DNA of 64,000 bases from JAZIHH01 sp036678685 (lineage in GTDB: Bacteria; Bacillota; UBA4882; UBA10575). The stretch's first letter is position 1. Every line of letters starts with the position of its first letter. The position numbers were made by a program, and so were the translations under genes. The stretch lies in NCBI GenBank assembly GCA_036678685.1, contig JAZIHH010000001.1, forward strand, positions 228,939 through 292,938, read 5' to 3'. A model generated the notes under the pieces. The model did not search any database and was not told where the DNA came from. It worked only from the letters and a program-made list of their open reading frames with translations. Below are positions 25,225 to 34,137 of the stretch, in pieces.

Positions 25225-28200
25225 ATGACGAGGATAACTTTGAAAATCAACGGAAACGACGTCACGGTAAACAAAGGCGCCACCATCTTGCAGGCCGCCG
25301 CGAAAGCCGGGATCGAAATTCCCAGTCTTTGTCATGACCCGCGGACAAAGCCTCTTGGCGCATGCCGTCTTTGTTTTGTGGAAATCGACGGCACGGCGAA
25401 ACCGGTTACCGCCTGTTCAACCCAGGCGCAAGACGGTATGGTCGTCCGCACTCATACGGCGGCGGTCAACCGGCTCCGCCGCTTTGCCCTGGAGTTGCTA
25501 CTCTCCTACCATTACGGTGATTGTATCGGCCCCTGCCAACTGGCCTGCCCGGCCGGGATCGACATCCAGGGTTTCATCGCTTATATCGCCGACGGCCGGT
25601 TTGAGGAGGCCGACAGCTTGATCCGGGAAAAGCTTCCCTTCCCGTCTTCGGTCGGCCGGGTCTGCCCCCGCTTTTGTGAGGCCGAATGCCGGCGGAATCT
25701 CGTGGACGAGCCGGTAGCCATCTGCGCCTTAAAACAGTTCGCCGGGGACTGGACCGCCACCGCCGGTCAACCGGCCGCCACCGTTGATTTGCCCCCGGAA
25801 AGCGGCAAACATGTAGCGGTCATCGGCGCCGGACCCGCCGGCTTGACCGCCGCTTATTACCTGCGCCGGGCCGGCCACCGGGTTACTGTTTTTGAAGCGG
25901 AAAAAGAACCGGGCGGAATGCTCCGTTACGGAATTCCCGAATACCGCCTGCCCAAGGAAATCTTGAAGCGGGAAATCGCCGGGATCCTTGGTTTGGGCAT
26001 TGATTTACACCTGGAAAAAGCCCTGGGAAGGGATTTCACCATTGAGAGTTTGCAAAAAGAGGGGTTTGATGCCATCTTCATCGGCATAGGCGCCCAGGCC
26101 GGGCGAAAAATAAAGCTGGAGGGAGAGACCTCTTCCGCTGTGCTCCCCGCCCTCGAATTCCTGAAGGATCCGCAGGCGGGCACCGTCCAGCCGGGGGACC
26201 GAGTGGTGGTGGTCGGCGGGGGAAACACAGCAATCGACGCGGCGCGGACCGCCATCAGGCTGGGCGCGGAACAAGTAACTATCATTTACCGGCGGACGGA
26301 AAAAGAAATGCCGGCCGATGCCGGAGAGGTGGCGGAAGCCCGGGAAGAAGGCGTGGCTTTTCATTTCCTGGCCAATCCCAAGAGGTATCTTCCGGACGAA
26401 AAGCACCTGGAACTGATAAAAATGACCCTGGGTGAACCGGATGCCGATGGCCGTCGCCGCCCGGTCCCGGTGGCGAACTCCGAATTTCTCCTCCCCGCCG
26501 ACCGGGTCATCTTGGCGCTGGGTCAAGTGATGGACGAACGTTCACTCCAAGGAAGCAATCTGCCGGTTGCCAATGATTGGCTGGCGGCGGATCCGGAAAC
26601 TTTGGCCACCCCCATCCAAGGCGTCTTTGCCGCCGGCGACTGCGTAACTGGCCCGGCAACGGTGGTGGAAGCGGTCGGCGCCGGGAGAAAAGCCGCCGTT
26701 TCTATCGACCGGTATCTGCAGGGAAAACCGCTAAGCGTAAAAAAACCCTATAACTGCAGCAAGGGAAAACTTGCGCAGCTTGATCCGGCGGATTTTCAGG
26801 ATGTGGAAAGGAGAAAGCGGGCCGTACCCAAAACTTTGCTTTCCGTCCCCGGGCGGAAAAAATCCTTTGCCGAGTATAAAGCGGGCTTCACGAAAGAACA
26901 GGCGGTGGAAGAGGCAAAACGCTGCCTCTCTTGCGGTTGTACGGAAGTCTTCGACTGCCGTCTCCGCGATCTGGCCACCGAATACGGGATCGATGATCAT
27001 GAACTGATGAAATTCAGACTCCCGAAGCAGGTGGACACTGCCCACCCGTATATCGATTATGACCCCAACAAATGTATCTTGTGCGGCAATTGCGTGCGTA
27101 TTTGCCGGGAAGTCCAGAAGAGCAACGCCCTTGGTTTTCTCCACCGGGGACTCCAGACGGTGATCCTTGCCCCCGGCCGTTTCCCGGCGGAAGCCGCCTG
27201 TGAAAATTGCGGCTTATGCGTATCCTCCTGCCCCACCGGCGCCCTGACCAACAAGAGCCGGCTGCCCAAACCGGGACCGTGGCGTACCCGGAAAACCACG
27301 GCAGTTTGTCCGCACTGCGGAACCGGCTGTACCTTGACTGTTCATACCGCCGGGGGGAAAATGACCCAGGTCACCGCGCCCGCCGCGGGCGGGGTCAACA
27401 ACGGGCTGCTTTGTGAAAAAGGTGCTTATCATTACAGCTTATGTCACCGAGAAAAACGCCTCACTGTCCCGTTGATCCGGGAAAACGGAACCCTGCAGGA
27501 AACCACCTGGGATAAAGCCCTAAACGCCGCCGCCCGCGGTTTGACAGACCTGGCGGACCGTTACGGCCCGGAGAGCGTCACCGTTTTCGTTGCGCCCAAA
27601 ATCCCCAATGAAGCGGCTTTGCTCGCCGCCAGGCTCGCCCGGGAAACTCTGGGCACGAAGAACCTTTTTACCACGCCGGGAAAGGGTTGGCCGGCTTATC
27701 TGAACGTCCGACCGGCCGGTTTAACCGCCCTGGCGCAAAGTGATTTCATCCTCTTATACCGGGTCATGCCGGCGGCGGATTATCCCGTTACTTTCCGGCA
27801 AATTGAACAAGCGGTCACCGCCGGGGCCGGACTGACCATTATTCATCACCGGCCCATCGCCCTTGATCCCTTAGCCCGCTCTGTCCTCCGGGTAGGCAGG
27901 GAAAAGTGTTCCCGGCTTTTGGGGGTCTTATCCGGTGTTCTCAAGGAGAAAAACCCGGACACCATTGACATCGACATAAAGCACCAATTTAACCTGGCCT
28001 CCGCCAAAATTGCCGGTTTGGTCCGGGCTTTTTCCCGGGCCCAAAACCCCGTTATTATCTATGATCCTCGCCACCTTGACCGGAAAGAGCTCCGGCAGCT
28101 CCGGGAAATTTCCCGTGTCAACAAAAAGACCGTTTTGCTTCCCCTGGTGCCGTGGGGTAACATTTACGGCCTTTACAAGATGGGGGTAACCGGGGCGGGG

Positions 28201-28611
28201 GAGAATGACAATGCCCCTTCCACTCCCTTTCACCACCAAGCGGCTTTCTCGGAAATCCCCGTGCACGACGGGGGGCAAAAACTCCGGGGCCTGCTGGTGA
28301 TTGCCGACGAAGACCCGTTCCCGGCGGCCTTTTGCCGGCCCGGACTGTTTACCGTATGTATTTCCCCCTTTTACCGGCAAGAACTGGCCCCGGCCGCGGT
28401 TCTCCTGCCGGGTCCGGCCTACCCTGAAACACGCGGCAGCTATATCAACACCGAAGGACGTCTCCAATGGTCGGCCCAGACCTTTCCTCCCCCGGGCGGG
28501 AAGGAACTCTGGGAAATCCTTTTGGCCCTGGCCCGGAAAATGGGCGCCCGCTGGGAACTGACGGATTTTGCGGAGATCGCCGCGGAAGTAAAACGCCTCG
28601 CTACCGGTTAG
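25225..28611 (+). CDS. GltD-NuoG fusion subunit, Sporomusa-type transhydrogenase-like
   Basis: 1128 residues with four modules. (1) A NuoG-type [2Fe-2S] domain (Cys36, 47, 50, 64). (2) A GltD/NfnB-like FAD-NAD(P) reductase with GAGPAGLTAAYYL and VVGGGNTAIDAARTA. (3) Ferredoxin clusters (CILCGNCVRIC, CENCGLCVSSC). (4) A molybdopterin-oxidoreductase-like domain with CPHCGTGC. The fourth lacks the Sec/Cys-His segment of formate dehydrogenases, so formate oxidation is unlikely. The NfnB-like module points to NADP(H). With the two preceding subunits it could couple NADPH, NAD+ and ferredoxin, as StnABC does. This function is inferred. Confidence 0.85.
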   Translation: MTRITLKINGNDVTVNKGATILQAAAKAGIEIPSLCHDPRTKPLGACRLCFVEIDGTAKPVTACSTQAQDGMVVRTHTAAVNRLRRFALELLLSYHYGDCIGPCQLACPAGIDIQGFIAYIADGRFEEADSLIREKLPFPSSVGRVCPRFCEAECRRNLVDEPVAICALKQFAGDWTATAGQPAATVDLPPESGKHVAVIGAGPAGLTAAYYLRRAGHRVTVFEAEKEPGGMLRYGIPEYRLPKEILKREIAGILGLGIDLHLEKALGRDFTIESLQKEGFDAIFIGIGAQAGRKIKLEGETSSAVLPALEFLKDPQAGTVQPGDRVVVVGGGNTAIDAARTAIRLGAEQVTIIYRRTEKEMPADAGEVAEAREEGVAFHFLANPKRYLPDEKHLELIKMTLGEPDADGRRRPVPVANSEFLLPADRVILALGQVMDERSLQGSNLPVANDWLAADPETLATPIQGVFAAGDCVTGPATVVEAVGAGRKAAVSIDRYLQGKPLSVKKPYNCSKGKLAQLDPADFQDVERRKRAVPKTLLSVPGRKKSFAEYKAGFTKEQAVEEAKRCLSCGCTEVFDCRLRDLATEYGIDDHELMKFRLPKQVDTAHPYIDYDPNKCILCGNCVRICREVQKSNALGFLHRGLQTVILAPGRFPAEAACENCGLCVSSCPTGALTNKSRLPKPGPWRTRKTTAVCPHCGTGCTLTVHTAGGKMTQVTAPAAGGVNNGLLCEKGAYHYSLCHREKRLTVPLIRENGTLQETTWDKALNAAARGLTDLADRYGPESVTVFVAPKIPNEAALLAARLARETLGTKNLFTTPGKGWPAYLNVRPAGLTALAQSDFILLYRVMPAADYPVTFRQIEQAVTAGAGLTIIHHRPIALDPLARSVLRVGREKCSRLLGVLSGVLKEKNPDTIDIDIKHQFNLASAKIAGLVRAFSRAQNPVIIYDPRHLDRKELRQLREISRVNKKTVLLPLVPWGNIYGLYKMGVTGAGENDNAPSTPFHHQAAFSEIPVHDGGQKLRGLLVIADEDPFPAAFCRPGLFTVCISPFYRQELAPAAVLLPGPAYPETRGSYINTEGRLQWSAQTFPPPGGKELWEILLALARKMGARWELTDFAEIAAEVKRLATG

Positions 28612-28704
28612 TGCCATGAGGTTCGTGGTCCTACACCATTCTTCTGCGGGGCCATGTTTTAGAATTCATGTTTTTAGGGAGCATCCTTTTGTGCTTCGTT
28701 TTAT

Positions 28705-28986
28705 TTATTTACCCTGTTCCAAGCGGCTTTCCAGCCGCATAATGAAGGCGATAATCTCCGCCGCCAAGGTGTAAGCCTCCGGGGGAATATACTCCCCTAC
28801 CTCTACCTTCTCGAGGAGCTTAACGAGTTCCGGTTCTTTCAAGGCGGGGACCCCGGCCCGGCGGGCCAGTTCCAAAATGGCCGCCGCCAGGCGCCCCCGG
28901 CCTTTCGCCAGGACTACCGGTGCCGGATCCTCGTCCATCCTGTATTTTAGGGCAATCGCCTGCAGCCGGGCCAATTCTTCGTTCAT
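28705..28986 (-). CDS. ylqH: FlhB-like C-terminal domain protein (YlqH/FlhX)
   Basis: 93 residues equal to the cytoplasmic domain of FlhB without its membrane part: AIALKYRMDEDPAPVVLAKG, ALKEPELVKLLEKVEVGEYIP and YTLAAEIIAFIMRL. The autocleavage motif NPTH of true FlhB is replaced by DEDPAP. It begins one base after the stop of the ylqG-like gene. The set rnhB-ylqG-ylqH is a conserved Firmicute order. Role unknown; a part in flagellar export switching is conjectural. No other flagellar gene lies nearby. Confidence 0.85.
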   Translation of the reverse strand: MNEELARLQAIALKYRMDEDPAPVVLAKGRGRLAAAILELARRAGVPALKEPELVKLLEKVEVGEYIPPEAYTLAAEIIAFIMRLESRLEQGK

Positions 28987-28987
28987 T

Positions 28988-30034
28988 TCACATCCACCCG
29001 TCGATACGGGGAGGGACAAAGGTCTCTTCTTCTTTTTCCCCTCCGTTTAATTGGGAAAAAAAGAGATGCTTAACCTTCCAACCCCTGTTTTCCAAGTAAG
29101 ATTTGATTTCCTTTAATTCCTTAAGCACCTCGGGGCGGGATCCCGCCGCCGTACTTTCCGTGGCAATTAATAAAGAGAGTTCCTCCTTTCTTTCCACCCC
29201 TGTAATTTCCACCCGTCCCAGGACCGGTGAATGCCAGGTCAAATGGAAAGAATAACCTTTTTCCTCCTCCGTCCCGCGGCCCGCCCACCCGGCCACCTGC
29301 TCGGGCCCGGGTGAAAGGTAAAAAACCCAATGCGGGAAAACCTGATCCCGGCAGGCATCTTCCGCTAAAAACCTTGCCGCCGCCCGGAGGAGCCCCGTCC
29401 AAAGACTGCGCAGTCCTTCCTCTTTCTCCTCCGGTTCCGCCGCCTTCTCCCGGCCGGCGATGATAAACTCGACAAGCCTCCGGACCGTCTCTTCCTCTCC
29501 GTCCTGTTCACCGGGGGAAAACAAAAAGGGCCGGGCCTTAAGCCAGACTTCCTTTTGCACCCTCGGGTACAGCAAATACAGGGACAAAAGAACACTCCCG
29601 GGAGTAACCGGCAGCATTTTGCGGAAAAGAAAGGCGAAGACTTCAGGGTTAACTTTAACGCCCCAATCCTTTTCCGCCGTCAAGGACCAGCGGCGGATGA
29701 AAAATAATACCTCTTTGCCCAGGGGCAAGCCCTGGCGCACGGCAGCCCGGATCCAGGCCTCCCCTTCCTCGCTGTCGGCTCCGGGCAACTCTTTCAAAAA
29801 CGGCAGCGCCTCCTGCCAGTATTCCCACGACGATAAAGGGGTCAGGATCACCCGGCCCGGTTCCTGCCGGAGAAATTTGAAGGCAAACTCCTCGCCCAGA
29901 GGAATTGGCCGGCCCTCCAGTTTAACGGGAAATGAACCTTCAGGGGTTTTTAATAACAACTCCCCGGCCGGCGACTTCACCACCCGCCCGCGGAGCAGGC
30001 GTGGAATCCCGTAAGCATTGGTGATTAAGTTCAT
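28988..30034 (-). CDS. ylqG: YlqG-like protein (FliK-like C-terminal fold possible)
   Basis: 348 residues without signal peptide or membrane helix. The N-terminus is a small beta region (RGRVVKSPAGELLLKTPEG), the middle is helical and Glu-rich, and the end has HSPVLGRVEITGVERKEELSLLIATES. This last stretch resembles the C-terminal domain of hook-length proteins, which fits the FlhB-like gene directly downstream. The assignment rests mostly on gene order between rnhB and ylqH. Confidence 0.65.
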   Translation of the reverse strand: MNLITNAYGIPRLLRGRVVKSPAGELLLKTPEGSFPVKLEGRPIPLGEEFAFKFLRQEPGRVILTPLSSWEYWQEALPFLKELPGADSEEGEAWIRAAVRQGLPLGKEVLFFIRRWSLTAEKDWGVKVNPEVFAFLFRKMLPVTPGSVLLSLYLLYPRVQKEVWLKARPFLFSPGEQDGEEETVRRLVEFIIAGREKAAEPEEKEEGLRSLWTGLLRAAARFLAEDACRDQVFPHWVFYLSPGPEQVAGWAGRGTEEEKGYSFHLTWHSPVLGRVEITGVERKEELSLLIATESTAAGSRPEVLKELKEIKSYLENRGWKVKHLFFSQLNGGEKEEETFVPPRIDGWM

Positions 30035-30056
30035 CCGCGTCTCCCCTCCTTACCCC

Positions 30057-30722
30057 CTACCATCCCGCTTCTTCCGTAAATAACGAGAGCTGCTGCGATT
30101 TGGGATGGAAACTCCGCCGGTGAACCGCGGAAGGTCCCAACCGGGCCAGGGCGGCCAAATGTTCACGGGTGGGGTAACCCTTGTGCTTACTAAAGCCATA
30201 ACCCGGGTATTTCCGGTCCAATAAGCACATTAAACGGTCCCGCGTCACTTTGGCGACAATCGAGGCGGCGGCAATCGAGAGACTCCGGGCGTCACCTTTT
30301 ACCAAACCCCGGTGGGGCAAGCTGATCCCGGGCCAGGGGTAACCGTCAATTAATAAGAAATCCGGCGTTACGGGCATCCTTTTTATCGCCCGCATCATGG
30401 CTATCCTGGAGGCGACGAGAATATTGAAGCGGTCAATCTCGTTTACGGACGCCGCACCCAGCCCAACCGGAATCTTTTCCTCGAGCATCCGGCGGTAAAC
30501 CCGCTCCCGTTGGGCAGGGGTTAATTTCTTGGAGTCATCAATTCCCTCGATTACAACCCCGGGCGGAAGGATGATCGCGGCCGCCACCACCGGTCCGGCC
30601 AAAGGCCCGCGTCCGGCCTCGTCTACCCCGGCAATATTTTGATACCCCGCTTGCAACAACTCCCTCTCGATTATGTACATCCTTTCCCGGCGGTCGCTCT
30701 CTTTTTCCCGTTGCCGATTCAT
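30057..30722 (-). CDS. rnhB: Ribonuclease HII
   Basis: 221 residues. The acidic active site is visible in GVDEAGRGPLAGPVVAAAI (Asp and Glu), LLIDGYPWP and SIAAASIVAKVTRDRLM, with the KHKGYPTREHL motif near the end. It removes ribonucleotides and RNA primers from DNA. GGAAGGTGG lies just before the ATG at 30722; the longer frame starting at 30737 would place that ribosome site inside the gene. Confidence 0.95.
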   Translation of the reverse strand: MNRQREKESDRRERMYIIERELLQAGYQNIAGVDEAGRGPLAGPVVAAAIILPPGVVIEGIDDSKKLTPAQRERVYRRMLEEKIPVGLGAASVNEIDRFNILVASRIAMMRAIKRMPVTPDFLLIDGYPWPGISLPHRGLVKGDARSLSIAAASIVAKVTRDRLMCLLDRKYPGYGFSKHKGYPTREHLAALARLGPSAVHRRSFHPKSQQLSLFTEEAGW

Positions 30723-30900
30723 CGTTCCACCTTCCACCCTGCTTTTCCCGGAAAAACCGCGTCCCGATAAAAATTACCAAGCGGACAACGGTTTTTATTA
30801 GATCTTCGCGGCCCAAACCGGTAATCCCTGCCTTGCACCGGGCTCCCGGCCAAAAAACCCGTTTCTGCAAAAACCCGGGCGGACCGGGCTTTCAACCAAG

Positions 30901-30931
30901 AAAAAACCCTTTGAATCTGTCTTCAAAGGGT
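30901..30931 (-). terminator. Terminator after the zinc-ribbon gene
   Basis: A perfect 9-bp stem (accctttga/tcaaagggt) is followed on the minus strand by a TTTTTT run. It lies 40 bases past the stop at 30970. Confidence 0.85.
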
Positions 30932-30969
30932 CGAAACGGGCTGTTGGGCTGTTTTAATAATTTTATAGA

Positions 30970-31377
30970 TTAAACGCTTAATTTCCTCCCGCAAACAGGA
31001 CAAAACCAGGCGCCCTCCGGAATTTCATGGCCGCAAGTTTTCTCCTGGTCCGTCCGGCCCTGTTTTTGGTTTTCTTCTTCCGAAGCCAGGCGGACCTGGG
31101 CAAGCTCTCTTTTCTTCTCGTCAATTTTTCGCTCGACGTCCAAGACGGTCCCGACAAGTTCCCGGATCTCGGGAATGGTAATCTTCTCTTCCTTTACCAG
31201 GCCGCAGACTTTCTCCCCGACCTCTTTTACTTGTTCTTCCCGGCGTTGCTGTAAAAGTTTTATTTCGTTGTTTAAATACGCGACGGCCATTATTTTTTTC
31301 GACCGGGTCTTGACGAGATTGACGCTCTTGTTAACCCCCTTCTTAATTGAAGAAGTGATATTGTCCAGCTTGGCCAA
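30970..31377 (-). CDS. Coiled-coil zinc-ribbon protein
   Basis: About 135 residues. The N-terminus AKLDNITSSIKKGVNKSVNL leads into a long coiled coil, and the protein ends with a zinc ribbon: TCGHEIPEGAWFCPVCGRKL (C..H/C and CPVC). AAAGGAGGTGA stands 6-8 bases before a TTG codon at 31377. The ATG at 31383 would overlap that ribosome site, so TTG is preferred. Similar small proteins are widespread in Clostridia without assigned function. Confidence 0.75.
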   Translation of the reverse strand: MAKLDNITSSIKKGVNKSVNLVKTRSKKIMAVAYLNNEIKLLQQRREEQVKEVGEKVCGLVKEEKITIPEIRELVGTVLDVERKIDEKKRELAQVRLASEEENQKQGRTDQEKTCGHEIPEGAWFCPVCGRKLSV

Positions 31378-31426
31378 GAACATCACCTCCTTTCCCCTGA
31401 TTTTCCGGTTTCGAGGGCTCCGGGCA

Positions 31427-32428
31427 TCAGGACTCTCCGGAACCGCCGTGCCAAAACTCTTCTATTCCCGGTGTTTTCATCACCCGTCCGGCCGCGTCCA
31501 CCACCAAACCCTCCACCATCCATTCTTCCAACAATTCCAGCCGGTTCCGGCCACCGGCCACAAAAACCGCAGTCGAGAAAATATCGGCTTCCAGGGCTTC
31601 GTCGGCGACGACCGTCGCGGAAATTACATCGTCCGGAGGATAACCGGTAAAAGGATTAAAAAGATGAGAATACCTGCGGCCTTCAACAATGATAAAATGC
31701 TGGGTATCGGCGGAAGTTCCTAAGGCTTTTCCAGAGGGCAACTCCAAAATGCCCAGGTATTCATCTTTTCTGGGATGGGCGACAGCGATGCGCCAGGGCC
31801 CTCCGCCGGGTCTTTCGCCCAAAACGCGGATGCTGCTTTCCCCGGCATTGATTAAAGCCCCCCGGACCTGGGAAGAATTTAATATCTCCCAGGCCCGGTC
31901 CACGGCATATCCTTTTGCCGCTCCCGACAAATCCAGTTTCATTCCGGCTTTTCGCAAATAAACAGTCTTTTTTTCCGCATTTAACAGGAGTGCTTCCGGA
32001 TCCGTCAACGGGAGAACCGCGGCGATCTCCGCCGGGGCCGGAAGGCGCCCGGCGCCTCCGGGACCGAAATCCCATACCTCGGTCAAAGGACCAATCGCCG
32101 GGTTAAAATACCCGCCGGTGCGCCGGGCTTGTTCCAAGATTACCTGCAGCAGGGAGAATAACTCTTCTTCCACCTCGACCGGTTCAATTCCGGCTTTGTT
32201 GTTAATCTTCTCCATGGTTCCGGTTCCGGCCGCCTGTTCAATGCGGGCCATTATCGCCAGGGCTTTATCTACAGCCTGACCGGCGCCCCGGCCGTAAGCG
32301 GTAATCCGGATTAAAGTGCCGAAAAGAAAAGCCTCTTTAGTAACAGGCCGGTTCATGACGGGTAAAGAGAGGATTATGGAAACCCCTATCATTACAACGA
32401 TGACAGATAATAATTTTTTTCCGGCCAC
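31427..32428 (-). CDS. apbE: FAD:protein FMN transferase (ApbE)
   Basis: 333 residues with an N-terminal membrane anchor/signal (LLSVIVVMIGVSIILSLPV) and the ApbE core: KLDLSGAAKGYAVDRAWEIL, NAGESSIRVLG, ALGTSADTQHF, RRYSHLFNPFTGYPP and the Mg-binding ALEADIFSTAVFV. ApbE attaches FMN to Thr residues of extracytoplasmic flavoproteins such as Rnf and Nqr subunits. No such target lies in the window. The GTG start follows a G-rich ribosome site, and a TATAAT lies about 35 bases upstream. Confidence 0.93.
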   Translation of the reverse strand: MAGKKLLSVIVVMIGVSIILSLPVMNRPVTKEAFLFGTLIRITAYGRGAGQAVDKALAIMARIEQAAGTGTMEKINNKAGIEPVEVEEELFSLLQVILEQARRTGGYFNPAIGPLTEVWDFGPGGAGRLPAPAEIAAVLPLTDPEALLLNAEKKTVYLRKAGMKLDLSGAAKGYAVDRAWEILNSSQVRGALINAGESSIRVLGERPGGGPWRIAVAHPRKDEYLGILELPSGKALGTSADTQHFIIVEGRRYSHLFNPFTGYPPDDVISATVVADEALEADIFSTAVFVAGGRNRLELLEEWMVEGLVVDAAGRVMKTPGIEEFWHGGSGES

Positions 32429-32501
32429 CAGGGACCCCCTTTTTTATTATTATACACTTGACACCGGTTGATGATAAAAAAAATAATAAACCGGGCTCTT
32501 T

Positions 32502-33419
32502 TTAGTCCGCAAGATGCAACCACTCTAATTCTTTCTTAATAACGGCAATATCTCCCTTTTCTTTCACGCGGGTTTGAATCTCTTCCAGTTTTTCCTTGCC
32601 CAATGCAAGCAAGGTATGAACGACACGGGGACAAAATTGCTTGCCCGCCAGGTTTTTAATCTCCGCCAACGCCTCATCCATCATACGGGCTGCACGGTAC
32701 GGGCGGTCGCTCGTCATCGCGTCCAGGGCGTCCGCCACCGCAAAGATGCGGGCCAGTAAAGGAATTTCCTCCCCCCGCAAAGCATGGGGGTACCCTTTTC
32801 CGTTATAATGTTCATGGTGATGGAGAATGATTTCCGCTGTCGACTGTAAAAAATCTATCTGCTTAATAATCTCATATCCCACCAGGGGGTGTCTTTTTAT
32901 GATCTTCCATTCTTCTGAAGTAAGCGGGGAACTCTTAAAGAGAATCGCATCGGGGATCCCGATCTTGCCGATGTCATGTAAAAAACTTCCCCAGGCCAAC
33001 CGGATCAGTTCTCTGCTGTTTAAACCCATTTGCCGCCCGATGGCTACCGCATAACCCACCACCCGGGCGGAATGGCCCCAAGTTTCGTGGTCACGGTAAT
33101 CCAAAGCATAATTCAGAGCTTTCAATATCCCTTCATAAGTGTGGTTTAGCTGTTTAAGATGGTTCCTCTGTAGCTCGAGCCGTTCTTCCAGTTCCCGGTT
33201 TAAAATAGACAAGCTTTTGCGGAAGAAAAAAAAGATAAAAATGATGGTCCCAATAAACACCAGGGTGAAAAAGAGATACTGCCAGTCAAGTTCCCCACCC
33301 GCCAGCAGCGGTTGCCAAAAGAAAAAATACATGCCGCCGACAAAAAACACCAGACACAACAGGCTTAAAAAAGCCATTTGCAGGACTAAAAACTGCTGGT
33401 TATTTGTTTTATCACTCAT
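32502..33419 (-). CDS. Membrane-anchored HD-GYP phosphodiesterase
   Basis: About 305 residues with two transmembrane helices (residues ~10-30 and ~45-60), a short coiled linker (ELEERLELQRNHLKQLN) and an HD-GYP domain. All signature residues are present: HSARV, SFLHDIGKIGIPDAIL, HHHEHYNGKGYP and FAVADALDAMTSDRPYR. Such domains hydrolyse c-di-GMP. The start at 33419 overlaps the stop of the preceding multi-TM gene, so both are translated together. It is the last gene of the agrB-agrD unit, in the place where AgrC/AgrA would be expected. Confidence 0.9.
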   Translation of the reverse strand: MSDKTNNQQFLVLQMAFLSLLCLVFFVGGMYFFFWQPLLAGGELDWQYLFFTLVFIGTIIFIFFFFRKSLSILNRELEERLELQRNHLKQLNHTYEGILKALNYALDYRDHETWGHSARVVGYAVAIGRQMGLNSRELIRLAWGSFLHDIGKIGIPDAILFKSSPLTSEEWKIIKRHPLVGYEIIKQIDFLQSTAEIILHHHEHYNGKGYPHALRGEEIPLLARIFAVADALDAMTSDRPYRAARMMDEALAEIKNLAGKQFCPRVVHTLLALGKEKLEEIQTRVKEKGDIAVIKKELEWLHLAD

Positions 33420-33915
33420 ATTTCTCATCTCTAATAATGTGGGTTATGGGAAAAAGAAAGAAGTTTTTCTTGCGCATAATGTAAACACCCGCCAGAACCA
33501 GCCCATGGTTGAACCAGCCGTACAGATTTAAAGTCCAAGCGGAAGAAAGAATGACGGCAGGCGACAGTCCTAAAAGTTTGATAAAAGATAAGGTAAGGGG
33601 TTCAATGACAAATAAAGTAAGAAAATATAGGAAGGTACAGATTAAAGCGCCGGGAATACTCAGATGAAAAATTACTTTTAAAAACAGGGCATTAAAGAGG
33701 AAAAGAATAATCGTATGGAAACCAGGGGGCAAATTGATTGCCGGCAGCAAAAGATCCCGGAAGCCGAAAATCGTAAACCCGTATACCACCCCAAATAGAA
33801 TCAACTTCTTCAGCGGGGGTTTTAGCCCAACATAAGTCAGAGCGGCCATTCCCAGCACTATGCCCTCGGGGATATAACATAATAACCGGATCATTGGTAT
33901 GAACGAATGCTCCAT
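33412..33915 (-). CDS. Multi-pass membrane protein of the Agr-like cluster
   Basis: About 167 residues that are almost entirely membrane: five to six hydrophobic helices (PEGIVLGMAALTYVGL, KKLILFGVVYGFTIFGF, FHTIILFLFNALFLKVIF, ALICTFLYFLTLFVI, and a last one near GLVLAGVYIM). I do not recognise a named family. The size and topology are like the sensor part of AgrC-type kinases without the kinase. The ATG at 33915 has GAGGG 8 bases upstream; the longer frame has none. It lies between agrD and the HD-GYP gene. Confidence 0.6.
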   Translation of the reverse strand: MEHSFIPMIRLLCYIPEGIVLGMAALTYVGLKPPLKKLILFGVVYGFTIFGFRDLLLPAINLPPGFHTIILFLFNALFLKVIFHLSIPGALICTFLYFLTLFVIEPLTLSFIKLLGLSPAVILSSAWTLNLYGWFNHGLVLAGVYIMRKKNFFLFPITHIIRDEKYE

Positions 33916-34000
33916 CACTTTCACCCTCAATTGCAAAATTAAACCCGACACCGCCTGGTTCATAAGTTATGGAAAGTTATAAGTATTCAGTTAAAAAACC

Positions 34001-34120
34001 CTATTGCAAACTCTTGGGCAGGCGCGGCTGGTAACCGCTGATAAAACTGGCGGAAACTGCGGTCGCCAGGGCAAAAACCGACAGTAAATTGAAAAGAACG
34101 GCGGCAATCAACCTTTTCAT
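34001..34120 (-). CDS. agrD: AgrD-like cyclic lactone autoinducer precursor
   Basis: A 39-residue peptide in three parts: an amphipathic N-terminus beginning MKRLIAAVLFNLL, a small-residue segment, and a C-terminal tail SFISGYQPRLPKSLQ. The tail matches the AgrD charged-tail signature (YQP-x2-PKSL). In most AgrD peptides the ring begins with Cys five residues before this motif; here it is Ser, which would give a lactone rather than a thiolactone ring. It starts 17 bases after agrB, the standard order, with a G-rich ribosome site. Confidence 0.8.
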   Translation of the reverse strand: MKRLIAAVLFNLLSVFALATAVSASFISGYQPRLPKSLQ

Positions 34121-34137
34121 TCTCTAACCCCCTTTTT

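Noticed and set aside
25225..28611. A functional formate dehydrogenase catalytic subunit
   Set aside because: The Sec/Cys-His active-site segment is missing, although the [4Fe-4S] CPHCGTGC motif is present.
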